From JAGNRR01 sp965230665 (GTDB lineage Bacteria > Bacteroidota > Bacteroidia > Chitinophagales > Chitinophagaceae), in NCBI GenBank assembly GCA_965230665.1, contig CBDDLM010000004.1, positions 434,001 through 498,000 of the forward strand: a DNA stretch of 64,000 nt, given 5' to 3'. The notes beneath the pieces were generated by a model. That model was not told the DNA's origin, did not search any database, and saw only the letters and a list, made by a program, of their open reading frames with translations. Positions 17,371 through 25,846 of the stretch are shown piece after piece. How positions within the stretch are numbered: the first letter of the stretch is position 1; each line of letters opens with the position of its first letter. Made by a program: the position numbers and the translations under genes.

Positions 17371-17928
17371 TTATTTCTTATTCAGTTTATTAAATTGCGT
17401 AATTACCTCCGAGATTTTTTGAGGAGCTTTGGCAATAATCCTTAAATCTTTGCTTACGAATAGGCTTATAGGTACTCCAAATTGCTGTTCGAGCTTTAGA
17501 TCTTTATAACCTTTCAAATTACTTCTAATAAATCTCCTGATGCGCTTGCGATCAGGATGCTCTAAAAAGAATTCATTATCCCCCTTCTTAGGCAAAAGGT
17601 AATATGGGCAAGAAACCCCAATCTTCTGTAAATACTTACTAAAACGCCCCTCTTTCTCCGAGGCACAAATAACAACTACATTGATCTGATCTTTCAAGCT
17701 ATCGCAGAGTACCGTATATGTACTTTTAAGGATAAATTTTGATGCCGAACACCAATCTGTAGTTAATAGAACAAGATTAACATCTTCATGAATTAATTCA
17801 TTAATGTTCAAAGCATCTATGAGATTTACAGGTTGTTGAACTACCTTCTTAGTTTTTTGTTGACCACAGGCCATGTTAAAACTAACAATAAAACAGAAAA
17901 ATAATCGAAACAGTATTAAGAACCTCAT
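17371..17928 (-). CDS. Thioredoxin-fold lipoprotein with a degenerate active site
   Basis: A 185-residue protein. The lipobox SFNMACGQQ (Cys21) indicates a lipoprotein. LVLLTTDWCSASKFIL sits where thioredoxins have WCxxC; the second cysteine is Ser, leaving WCSAS. FGVPISLFVSKDLRIIAKAP has the cis-proline loop and final strands. With one active-site cysteine it could form mixed disulfides or act as a binding protein, but not as a normal dithiol oxidoreductase. The gene begins 10 bases after rfbF on the same strand, so they are probably co-transcribed. Confidence 0.65.
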   Translation of the reverse strand: MRFLILFRLFFCFIVSFNMACGQQKTKKVVQQPVNLIDALNINELIHEDVNLVLLTTDWCSASKFILKSTYTVLCDSLKDQINVVVICASEKEGRFSKYLQKIGVSCPYYLLPKKGDNEFFLEHPDRKRIRRFIRSNLKGYKDLKLEQQFGVPISLFVSKDLRIIAKAPQKISEVITQFNKLNKK

Positions 17929-17937
17929 GTCAAAAAT

Positions 17938-18714
17938 CTACCATTTTTTCCAAAGTGGATTAGTCGCCCAATGCTTTTCTAATTCTTCTTTATCACGAAT
18001 GGTGTCCATACATTTCCAAAAGCCATTGTACTTATAACCAACCAAATTGCCTTCTTGAGCCAGATCATGTAAAGGTTGACGTTCCCACATAATATCGTTT
18101 GCATCATCATGCAAATAATTTTTAATCTCCGGGTTTACAACAAAGAATCCTCCATTAATCCAAGTACCGCTATCCGCAGGCTTCTCTTCAAAAGAAGAAA
18201 CAACATGATTATCATCCATAGCTAGCACGCCAAAACGGCTTGAAGGTTGAATAGCCGTCATGGTACAAACCTTTCCATGCGACTTATGAAACGCTACAAG
18301 TTTATTAATATCAATATCACAAACCCCATCGCCGTATGTCAACATAAAAGGTTCGTCATTGGTATACTTCAACACCTGACGTAGACGTCCTGCAGTCATT
18401 GTATGCAACCCTGTATCAACAAGTGTTACCTTAAAGGTCTCGCCAGCATCGTTATTATGTACTTCAATATCATTGTTGCTTAAATCAACCGTAATATCCG
18501 CGCTCCGATTAAAATAATTAGCAAAATACTCTTTAATCATCCAACCCTTATAGCCACAACACACAATAAACTCGTTAAAACCATAGGCTTCATAAGACTT
18601 CATAATATGCCACAAAATAGGTTTTCCACCTATTTCGATCATGGGCTTAGGTCGTAAATGACTTTCCTCAGAAATGCGCGTACCAAAACCGCCTGCAAAT
18701 AGTACTACTTTCAT
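17938..18714 (-). CDS. rfbF: Glucose-1-phosphate cytidylyltransferase
   Basis: A 258-residue nucleotidyltransferase that makes CDP-glucose from CTP and glucose-1-phosphate. The opening VVLFAGGFGTRISEESHLRPKPMIEIG, ILWHIMKSYEAYG, FMLTYGDGVCDIDI, SSRFGVLAMDD and WINGGFFVVNPEI are diagnostic of RfbF/DdhA. It supplies the substrate for RfbG (13343-14446). The two are separated here by a thioredoxin-like gene and a plus-strand insertion of four genes, so the pathway genes are not in one operon. Confidence 0.95.
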   Translation of the reverse strand: MKVVLFAGGFGTRISEESHLRPKPMIEIGGKPILWHIMKSYEAYGFNEFIVCCGYKGWMIKEYFANYFNRSADITVDLSNNDIEVHNNDAGETFKVTLVDTGLHTMTAGRLRQVLKYTNDEPFMLTYGDGVCDIDINKLVAFHKSHGKVCTMTAIQPSSRFGVLAMDDNHVVSSFEEKPADSGTWINGGFFVVNPEIKNYLHDDANDIMWERQPLHDLAQEGNLVGYKYNGFWKCMDTIRDKEELEKHWATNPLWKKW

Positions 18715-18806
18715 AAATCAGCTGCAAGATATGCATTTATAGAAGAAGAAAAACTAAGATTGTGCTAAGAAATGACTACTTAATACTAGTTTTAATTTTC
18801 TAGCAC

Positions 18807-20513
18807 ATGAATCAGGACAAAGCACTTGCCATACTTAAATCTGGCCAAAATGTATTTCTCACAGGCTCTGCAGGTGCCGGTAAAACATACGTACTGAATC
18901 AATACATAAACTACCTTAAAGAACGAAAAGTGGGTGTTGCTATTACAGCATCCACAGGTATTGCGGCAACTCATATTAATGGCCAAACGATCCACTCTTG
19001 GAGTGGAATGGGGATCAAGGATAGTATCAGCAATGCACAATTACGAGACTTAGGCAAGAAACAATATATCAAGAAAAACATGGAAAACGTGGAGGTCTTG
19101 ATCCTAGATGAAATTTCCATGCTCCATAAGAGACAGCTCGAAATGCTTAACGATATTATGATCTTCTTTAAGGAAAACATACAACCTTTTGGAGGAGTTC
19201 AAATCATTTTTTCCGGAGACTTCTTTCAGCTCCCTCCTATTAGTAGAGAAGAACAAGATGATAAAGATAAGTTCTGTTTTATGGCTAAGGCATGGGCTGA
19301 AGCAAAACTCACGGTATGCTATCTGACTCAACAGTTTAGACAAAGTGATCAAGATTTTAATAACATCCTCAATGAGATTAGAAGTCGGTCATTATCGAAA
19401 AAAAGTATTGCCGCCCTCGAAGAAACCATGTACAATCAGCAAACAATTGCTACAAAATTGTATACACATAATGCAGATGTAGATAGGATTAATACGGAAC
19501 ATCTGCTTGAGTTATCTTCTGACCTTTTTACGTTTCATGCAAATGCCAAGGGAAACAATGCGCTTTTTGAAACACTTAAGAAGTCCATACTTGCTCCTGA
19601 AGTCTTACAAATCAAAATAGGCGCCAAAGTAATGCTTGTCCGTAACAATTTTGAAAAAGGTTACAGCAATGGAACACTAGGTAAAATCATTGATATAAAA
19701 GAAGATGAAGAAGGGGATGAATACCCTGTGGTGCAAACGCTAGAAGGCAAAAACTTACACCTTGAAAGAGAAATATGGTCTATAGAAAATGAAGTTGGTA
19801 AGACCATAGCCTCTTTCGAACAATTCCCGCTTCGGCTGGCCTGGGCAATCACCGTTCATAAAAGCCAAGGTATGACACTTGATGAAGCTGAAATAGATCT
19901 TAGTAAAAGTTTTGAAACGGGGCAGGGATATGTTGCGCTTTCACGTGTAAAATCGCTTGACGGTTTAAAACTCATTGGTCATAATGATTTTTCCTTTGTT
20001 TTAAATGACCTTGCCTTTAAAGCTAATCATCGGTTCATGGAATTAAGCGAAGCTGCGGACACCCAAAATGATATCGCATTTTTAGAAACCTTACATGAAG
20101 GTTTTATAAAGAAATGCGGAGGTATTACTGACCAAGAAGAAATAGAAAAAAATAGGCTCAAACGAATAGCCAAAAAGAAAAAAATTAATACCTACCAACA
20201 AACGAAATATTTTGTTGACAAAGGATATACGCTTGAAGAAATTGCTAAACAACGAGGACTTACCCGAGGTACCGTTATTGGACATTTGCTCAAACTAGCA
20301 GAAACCAATCCTGAAATGGATATATCTCAATTCAAACCAGACGACCAAATCGTGGAAGACATCGCTGTAGCGGCCGCCAAATTAGTTCAGAATAAAAATA
20401 ATCTATATCAAGACGGAACAATCAAATCCTCTCCGATCTATAACTATTTTAATAAGAAATACTCTTATGATCAAATTAAGCTAGCGCTCTTATTCTTTAA
20501 AACTAAAGTTTAA
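18807..20513 (+). CDS. Pif1/RecD-like superfamily 1 DNA helicase with C-terminal HTH
   Basis: A 568-residue 5'-3' helicase of the Pif1-like group. Walker A GSAGAGKT is at residues 20-27. ITASTGIAATHINGQTIHSWSG (motif Ia) and LILDEISML (Walker B, Asp101-Glu102) follow. Later come FSGDFFQLPP, LAWAITVHKSQGMTLDEAEIDL and GYVALSRVKSLDGL. At about residues 450-490 is a helix-turn-helix (DKGYTLEEIAKQRGLTRGTVIGHLLKL) like those at the C-termini of RecQ and RNase D proteins. It unwinds DNA, probably at stalled forks or G-quadruplexes. It converges with the next gene, overlapping it by 11 bases. Confidence 0.9.
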   Translation: MNQDKALAILKSGQNVFLTGSAGAGKTYVLNQYINYLKERKVGVAITASTGIAATHINGQTIHSWSGMGIKDSISNAQLRDLGKKQYIKKNMENVEVLILDEISMLHKRQLEMLNDIMIFFKENIQPFGGVQIIFSGDFFQLPPISREEQDDKDKFCFMAKAWAEAKLTVCYLTQQFRQSDQDFNNILNEIRSRSLSKKSIAALEETMYNQQTIATKLYTHNADVDRINTEHLLELSSDLFTFHANAKGNNALFETLKKSILAPEVLQIKIGAKVMLVRNNFEKGYSNGTLGKIIDIKEDEEGDEYPVVQTLEGKNLHLEREIWSIENEVGKTIASFEQFPLRLAWAITVHKSQGMTLDEAEIDLSKSFETGQGYVALSRVKSLDGLKLIGHNDFSFVLNDLAFKANHRFMELSEAADTQNDIAFLETLHEGFIKKCGGITDQEEIEKNRLKRIAKKKKINTYQQTKYFVDKGYTLEEIAKQRGLTRGTVIGHLLKLAETNPEMDISQFKPDDQIVEDIAVAAAKLVQNKNNLYQDGTIKSSPIYNYFNKKYSYDQIKLALLFFKTKV

Positions 20514-21633
20514 TAAGTCGCTTGATTAGTTTACCATTATTAAATATCCAGTTGATTAAGAACGGAAACTTCATTAAAAACTGAACTCTTTTATAGTTCT
20601 TGTTAAACCCCTTCTTAAATTTTTCATGTATGCGCTGATCATAACTTTTCATAAACTCTGCGGAGAAATTATCTTTTTGAAAGCATTGCAATACTTGCTG
20701 CGCAGCATAATATCCGCTCCACATGGCAGTGTCTATACCATGTCCACCTATGGGATTAATCAACGAAGCGGCATCTCCACATAACATAAACCGTTCTCCA
20801 GATATCGTACGCTCCTGCGTACTAATAGGAAGGGCACAACCCTTTATTGGATCTTTTAAGTTGGCTTCTTTAAACCTAGGCGCTATACTTGGATGTTCAT
20901 TTATAATATGATCTAGTGTTCTTTTCATATTTGGTGCAGCCTTATCAGTTGTCTTCGCGAGTAAGCCAAAACCTACATTGACCCAATTATCATCAACTGG
21001 AAAAATCCAGAAGTAACCTGGCATAATTTCCTTGAAAAAGTGAAATTCGTTCGTATCAGTCTGAACATCTCTCACGTTCTGATAATATGCTCGCATAGCC
21101 ACGAATGGTTCTTCTTTTTTTATATCATAGTTTGCCAATGTCCGACCGACCAGAGACCGTCCACCATCACAACCTATTACAATTTTGGCTTGCACAAACG
21201 TTCCATCTTGAAATTGGCAATCTACAAAAGAGTCATGCTGTTCAATCTTTTTGAGCTGCTTATTCAATACAATATCGGCCTGGGTATCTTTTTGAACAAG
21301 TTCAAAAAGAAAATGATCAAAATTTACACGCTTGCTATTGTACGAAAAAGTCTCCCAACCTACCGTAAAAGTTTCTCCATTGGGAGAATATCCTTTGGAA
21401 TACTGCACATGCGCAGTATCTGAAAATTCTCGCATCGCATTGCCCCAGCTTGGGTCCATTTGATTCAGCAACTTGAAAGCAGGACCAGGAATTGCATCTC
21501 CGCAAATCTTGTCTCGGGGAAACGAAGACTTATCAATCAGTAGGACATCAAGCCCTGAATTTTTCATAGCTAATGCACACGCAGTTCCAGCCGGACCTGC
21601 ACCAATAATGGCAACATCATAGATCGGTTTCAT
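20503..21633 (-). CDS. Geranylgeranyl-reductase family FAD oxidoreductase
   Basis: A 376-residue flavoprotein. YDVAIIGAGPAGTACALAM is the FAD motif, DKSSFPRDKICGDAIPG the family PRxKxCGD motif, MLCGDAASLINPIGGHGIDTAMWSG the second FAD contact, and PGYFWIFPV lies mid-protein. Members of this group saturate isoprenoid chains or act on quinone and lipid substrates. The start is set at ATG 21633 (MKPIYDVAIIGAG); the longer frame from 21702 adds no recognisable sequence. It is the second such flavoprotein in the window but only distantly related to the one at 6346-7464. Confidence 0.87.
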   Translation of the reverse strand: MKPIYDVAIIGAGPAGTACALAMKNSGLDVLLIDKSSFPRDKICGDAIPGPAFKLLNQMDPSWGNAMREFSDTAHVQYSKGYSPNGETFTVGWETFSYNSKRVNFDHFLFELVQKDTQADIVLNKQLKKIEQHDSFVDCQFQDGTFVQAKIVIGCDGGRSLVGRTLANYDIKKEEPFVAMRAYYQNVRDVQTDTNEFHFFKEIMPGYFWIFPVDDNWVNVGFGLLAKTTDKAAPNMKRTLDHIINEHPSIAPRFKEANLKDPIKGCALPISTQERTISGERFMLCGDAASLINPIGGHGIDTAMWSGYYAAQQVLQCFQKDNFSAEFMKSYDQRIHEKFKKGFNKNYKRVQFLMKFPFLINWIFNNGKLIKRLIKL

Positions 21634-21752
21634 TTCAGTGGATAGAGCGTCTAATGTACACCATCTTAGTGTTTCTACGAACTTATTAAAATAATAGATC
21701 AATTTTTTATGACTACACTAGGGGTTTCTAATCATTGAGTTGTCATACTACC

Positions 21753-24194
21753 ATGAAAACGACGAAAACCATTTATGTACTGGCACTTTTGTGCTGCTTT
21801 TCTGTAATGAAAGCTCAAAATTTGACACAAACTATAAGAGGAACTGTTATAGACGCTGATGGGAAACTGCCTATTATTGGTGCATCTATTCTCGTTCTGG
21901 ATTCTACTAATACCAACGGAGCACGAACTGATGTCAACGGTGATTTTATAATTCGTGATATACCTATTGGTAGAACCGCTTTAAAATTAACTGCAATTGG
22001 ATATAAAATGCAGGTAGTTCCGAATGTTATCGTAACATCAGGGAAAGAAGTAATCCTCAACATAAGTATGCAAGAAAAACTGAAGAAACTAAAGAAGTTG
22101 GTCATAAAGTCCCGAAAAAAGGGTGCAGTAGGTAATGAAATGTCATTGGTTAGCGGCAATTCAATTACGGTAGATGAAACCCAACGCTTCGCGGGTTCCT
22201 TTCAAGACCCTTCTCGAATGGTTTCATCATTGGCAGGTGTTTCAGGCCTTGGTTCTGAATATGATAATGATATTATTGTCCGAGGTAACTCTCCCAAATA
22301 TGTACAATGGCGCCTTGAAGGTATTGAGATTCCTAGTCCAAACCATTTTGCTCAACTAGGTGGCAGTGGTGGTGCAATTAGTGCCTTAAACAGTAACCTC
22401 CTTGCCACGTCTGATTTCTACACAGGTGCGTTTACCGCAGAATATGGAAATGTACTATCTGGAGTTATGGATATGAAATTACGTAAAGGAAACAATAAGA
22501 AACGAGAGTACTCCTTCGGCTTAGGCCTACTAGGAATTGATGGTACGGCCGAAGGTCCTTTCAAAAAAGGTTATAGAGGTTCATATCTTGCCAATGTACG
22601 TTACTCAACGCTAGCACCAGCACAAGCTATAGGCTTATTTGATGACACCGATGGGATTCCGAAATATCGCGATGCCGCCTTTAAGCTATTCCTACCGACT
22701 AATAAACTAGGAACCTTTTCTGTTTATGGATTAATGGGAGTAAGTAGTTCCGGAGACACTGGTAAAGATTCTATTAGTCGAAAAATTAAGGATAACTTAC
22801 ATGGTAACTTTGAACGAAATTGGTCAGAAGAGTTCGGAACGAATTTCTATACTACTGGCATAAATCACTTCTATCCTATCTCTCAAAAAACCTTCTTAGA
22901 AACGAGTCTATCTTATGCTGAAAACGGCATTAAGTTTATCAGCAAAGCAAGCGTAAAGGGTCAACTAGTTGATGATAATAGATCTTACATCAGAGATACC
23001 ACAAAATCCGAATACGATGACTTTTATGGCAATGCACTACAACGTACTTTAAGAGTTGGCACAAAACTTAATCTTAAATTAAACGCGCAGCATAAGGTTT
23101 TGGTAGGTACAAAGTACATCCGTGCCAATCATAAAATAAAAGAGACGGACTTTGATAATGAGGTAAATGCTCAAAAAACGCTAATTGACTTCAATGAAGG
23201 TATTAATTCTATTAGAAGCTTTGCTAGTTGGAAATATAGAATATCAGACAAAGTTACCCTAGTATCTGGGCTTCATCATTTTCATGTTCTACTCAACAAC
23301 GAAAACTCAATTGAACCGCGTATTGCATTGAAATGGCAACTGGATCGAAAAAGCTATATCAGTGCGGGGTATGGAAAACATAGTACTATGGAAGCTATTC
23401 CTAATTATTTTGCCAAAGTAGAGATGCCTGATGGCACTCTTCAAGAACCAAATAGAAATTTAGAACTTCTTAAAGCTGATCATTATGTACTGGGGTATAA
23501 CAGAAGAATTGGTAAAAATTTAAACGCCAAAGTAGAAGTTTATTATCAAAGTCTTTACAATCTTCCTGTAGCCAATAATGATAGCAGCAGCTTTTCAACG
23601 ATAAACGAAACCAGCGATTTCTCAAACCTAGACTTAGTAAATAAAGGGACTGGTACGAATTACGGGGTTGAATTGACCTTAGAAAAATTCTTCTCGAAAA
23701 ACTATTATTACATGCTCAATGCATCTTTATATAATTCCAAGTATACCGCTCTAGATAATATTGAACGCAATACTGCTTATAACGGAAATTATACCTTTAA
23801 TGCTTTATTCGGTAAAGAGTTTGTAAAGCTTGGCAAAAAGAAAAATAAAATATTTGGGTTTAACGGCCGCTTAATTCACTCAGGTGCCAAAAAAATTATC
23901 CCATTGCTCAGAAATCCTGACGGCTCCTTAGCCGTGGACCCTACAACGAACTCATATAGAGATTTTAACAAAGCCTATAACGATGGACTTGATGACCTCT
24001 TTCAGGTCAACTTATCTTGCAGCTATAAAATCAATCGCCCTAAAGCAACACATGAAATTTCTATAGACATTATGAACGTCCTTAATGGTAAAGCTCGAGT
24101 TCATGAGTTCTACAACTCAAATGTTGAAGGAAATATAGATTATGTAAGACAGTTGAGTATGCTACCAAACTTTTTGTATAGAGTATATTTCTAA
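21753..24194 (+). CDS. TonB-dependent outer-membrane receptor with carboxypeptidase-like N-terminal domain
   Basis: An 813-residue receptor. After a signal peptide (ALLCCFSVMKAQ) comes a CarboxypepD-regulatory-like domain (IRGTVIDADGKLPIIGASILVLDSTNTNGARTD...). The plug follows (FQDPSRMVSSLAGVSGLGSEYDNDIIVRGNSPKYVQWRLEGIEIP, then YGNVLSGVMDMKLR), then the barrel to the terminal FLYRVYF. It takes up a substrate with energy from TonB. No SusD-like partner or transporter adjoins it, so the substrate cannot be inferred. ATG at 21753 is chosen because 21735 is TTG and the signal peptide starts at MKTTKTIYV. A weak AT-rich dyad sits just after the stop. Confidence 0.9.
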   Translation: MKTTKTIYVLALLCCFSVMKAQNLTQTIRGTVIDADGKLPIIGASILVLDSTNTNGARTDVNGDFIIRDIPIGRTALKLTAIGYKMQVVPNVIVTSGKEVILNISMQEKLKKLKKLVIKSRKKGAVGNEMSLVSGNSITVDETQRFAGSFQDPSRMVSSLAGVSGLGSEYDNDIIVRGNSPKYVQWRLEGIEIPSPNHFAQLGGSGGAISALNSNLLATSDFYTGAFTAEYGNVLSGVMDMKLRKGNNKKREYSFGLGLLGIDGTAEGPFKKGYRGSYLANVRYSTLAPAQAIGLFDDTDGIPKYRDAAFKLFLPTNKLGTFSVYGLMGVSSSGDTGKDSISRKIKDNLHGNFERNWSEEFGTNFYTTGINHFYPISQKTFLETSLSYAENGIKFISKASVKGQLVDDNRSYIRDTTKSEYDDFYGNALQRTLRVGTKLNLKLNAQHKVLVGTKYIRANHKIKETDFDNEVNAQKTLIDFNEGINSIRSFASWKYRISDKVTLVSGLHHFHVLLNNENSIEPRIALKWQLDRKSYISAGYGKHSTMEAIPNYFAKVEMPDGTLQEPNRNLELLKADHYVLGYNRRIGKNLNAKVEVYYQSLYNLPVANNDSSSFSTINETSDFSNLDLVNKGTGTNYGVELTLEKFFSKNYYYMLNASLYNSKYTALDNIERNTAYNGNYTFNALFGKEFVKLGKKKNKIFGFNGRLIHSGAKKIIPLLRNPDGSLAVDPTTNSYRDFNKAYNDGLDDLFQVNLSCSYKINRPKATHEISIDIMNVLNGKARVHEFYNSNVEGNIDYVRQLSMLPNFLYRVYF

Positions 24195-24256
24195 AGTATA
24201 AACATAGTTTATATATCAAATAAAAAATATAAATTATGATTAATAATAAAATTTCC

Positions 24257-24264
24257 CACCTTTG
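24257..24264 (+). promoter_or_regulatory. Candidate -7 box upstream of icd
   Basis: CACCTTTG matches the Bacteroidota -7 consensus TAnnTTTG at all but the first position. It ends 20 bases before the icd start. No clear TTG -33 element is visible at 19-21 bases upstream, so confidence is modest. Confidence 0.4.
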
Positions 24265-24284
24265 TATTCGTAAACAAAAAAATA

Positions 24285-25721
24285 ATGAAACGAATTACAA
24301 TTGCCAAGGGAGACGGAATCGGTCCAGAAATAATGGATGCCACTTTATCAATCTTAAAAGCATCAGGTGTTGAATTAGCATACGATGAAATTGAAATTGG
24401 AGAAAAGGTATATTTAAGTGGTAATACCTCCGGTATATCACCTAAAGCATGGGATAGTATAAGAAAGAACAAAGTTTTTCTCAAAGCTCCTATTACAACA
24501 CCTCAAGGAGGTGGTTACAAAAGTTTAAATGTAACCATGCGCAAGACGTTAGGTCTTTATGCAAATGTGCGTCCGTGTAAGAGTTTACCACCTTTCGTTG
24601 ATACCAAGCACCCCAAATTAGACCTTGTAGTCGTTCGAGAAAATGAAGAAGATCTTTATGCGGGTATTGAACATCAACAGACAGATGAAGTAGTACAGTG
24701 CCTAAAACTCATTAGTCGTCCGGGATGTGAAAAGATCATCCGATATGCTTTTGAATATGCAAAAGCTTATGGTAGAAAAAAAGTAACTTGTTTCTCTAAG
24801 GACAATATCATGAAACAAACAGATGGATTGTTTCATCAAGTCTTTAATGAAATCGCGGTGGAATATCCTGAGGTAGAAAATGAACATTGGATTATTGATA
24901 TCGCAACAGCTAAACTAGCCGATACGCCTGAGCATTTTGATGTAGTTGTAACAGCCAACTTATACGGAGATATTATCTCAGACGTTGCAGCTCAGATTGC
25001 TGGATCTGTTGGGCTAGCAGGATCTTCGAATATTGGAGAAGAGGTAGCAATGTTTGAAGCTATTCATGGATCGGCGCCAGACATTGCGGGCAAGGCTATT
25101 GCTAATCCTTCTGGTTTGTTACAAGGAGCTATACTGATGCTAAATCATATTAATGAATCTGAAGCTGCAGAAAAAATTCAAAATGCATGGCTCAAAACTA
25201 TTGAAGAAGGTTTGCATACGGCAGATATTTATAAGGAAGGTGTTAGCACCAAACTTGTAAACACTCAAGAATTTGCGCAAGCCGTTATCAATAACCTTGG
25301 AGAGCAGCCCAGCCAATTTGAAGCGGCGAACTATCCGAAAGATGTTGTTATGAACTTACCCAAATACACGAAAAAAGAACCCATCTTAAAAGAACTTAAA
25401 GGGGTCGATTTATTTGTTCATTGGGCGGGAGAATCGGCTGATACGTTAGGAGAGATCCTTAAGAAAATCAATCTCGAAAACGTACAACTTCAAATGATCA
25501 CAAACCGAGGAGTAAAAGTTTGGCCAAATGGTTTTGACGAAACATTCTTTACAGACCACTGGCGTTGTAGATATATCACTCAAGATGGTACGAATATTAA
25601 GAACGAACAGATAATACAACTATTACAACGTGCAATTCTAGAAAAAATTGATGTTATCAAGACAGAAAACTTATATGCCTTTGAAGGAAAAATTTCTTTT
25701 TCTCTCGGGCAGGGACAATAG
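24285..25721 (+). CDS. icd: NADP-dependent isocitrate dehydrogenase, Thermus-like long type
   Basis: A 478-residue TCA-cycle enzyme that oxidatively decarboxylates isocitrate to 2-oxoglutarate. IAKGDGIGPEIMDA, SLNVTMRKTLGLYANVRPC (substrate-binding Ser/Asn/Arg), VVVRENEEDLYAGIEH, VVTANLYGDIISDVAAQIAGSVGLAGSSNIG and FEAIHGSAPDIAGK form the dehydrogenase core. An extra C-terminal domain of about 140 residues (after the YPKDVVMNLPKY region) is found in the Thermus-like subfamily. The gene has its own intergenic leader and ends at a strong hairpin terminator. Confidence 0.92.
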   Translation: MKRITIAKGDGIGPEIMDATLSILKASGVELAYDEIEIGEKVYLSGNTSGISPKAWDSIRKNKVFLKAPITTPQGGGYKSLNVTMRKTLGLYANVRPCKSLPPFVDTKHPKLDLVVVRENEEDLYAGIEHQQTDEVVQCLKLISRPGCEKIIRYAFEYAKAYGRKKVTCFSKDNIMKQTDGLFHQVFNEIAVEYPEVENEHWIIDIATAKLADTPEHFDVVVTANLYGDIISDVAAQIAGSVGLAGSSNIGEEVAMFEAIHGSAPDIAGKAIANPSGLLQGAILMLNHINESEAAEKIQNAWLKTIEEGLHTADIYKEGVSTKLVNTQEFAQAVINNLGEQPSQFEAANYPKDVVMNLPKYTKKEPILKELKGVDLFVHWAGESADTLGEILKKINLENVQLQMITNRGVKVWPNGFDETFFTDHWRCRYITQDGTNIKNEQIIQLLQRAILEKIDVIKTENLYAFEGKISFSLGQGQ

Positions 25722-25772
25722 TAGTTTGATAATTTAGTGAGTTCGTCGTATTTCTTGCTAGATTAAGAGTCG

Positions 25773-25799
25773 GAACAGCAACCTTTACGGTTGCTGTTC
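25773..25799 (+). terminator. Rho-independent terminator after icd
   Basis: An 11-bp perfect stem (GAACAGCAACC and GGTTGCTGTTC) with loop TTTAC lies 51 bases after the icd stop, followed by TTTAGTCTGTT. It separates icd from the convergent peptidase operon and probably works for both. Confidence 0.85.
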
Positions 25800-25846
25800 T
25801 TAGTCTGTTGAATATTGACGGCTGACGGTTTCAAGTTAAATGCCAA

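Noticed and set aside
21040..21423. 127-codon open frame on the plus strand inside the flavoprotein gene
   Set aside because: It lies wholly within the clear reductase gene on the other strand and its translation shows no domain or natural composition.
24197..24213. TATAAAC-ATA-GTTTATA dyad after the TonB receptor gene
   Set aside because: Very AT-rich, short and without a U tract; likely chance in this composition.
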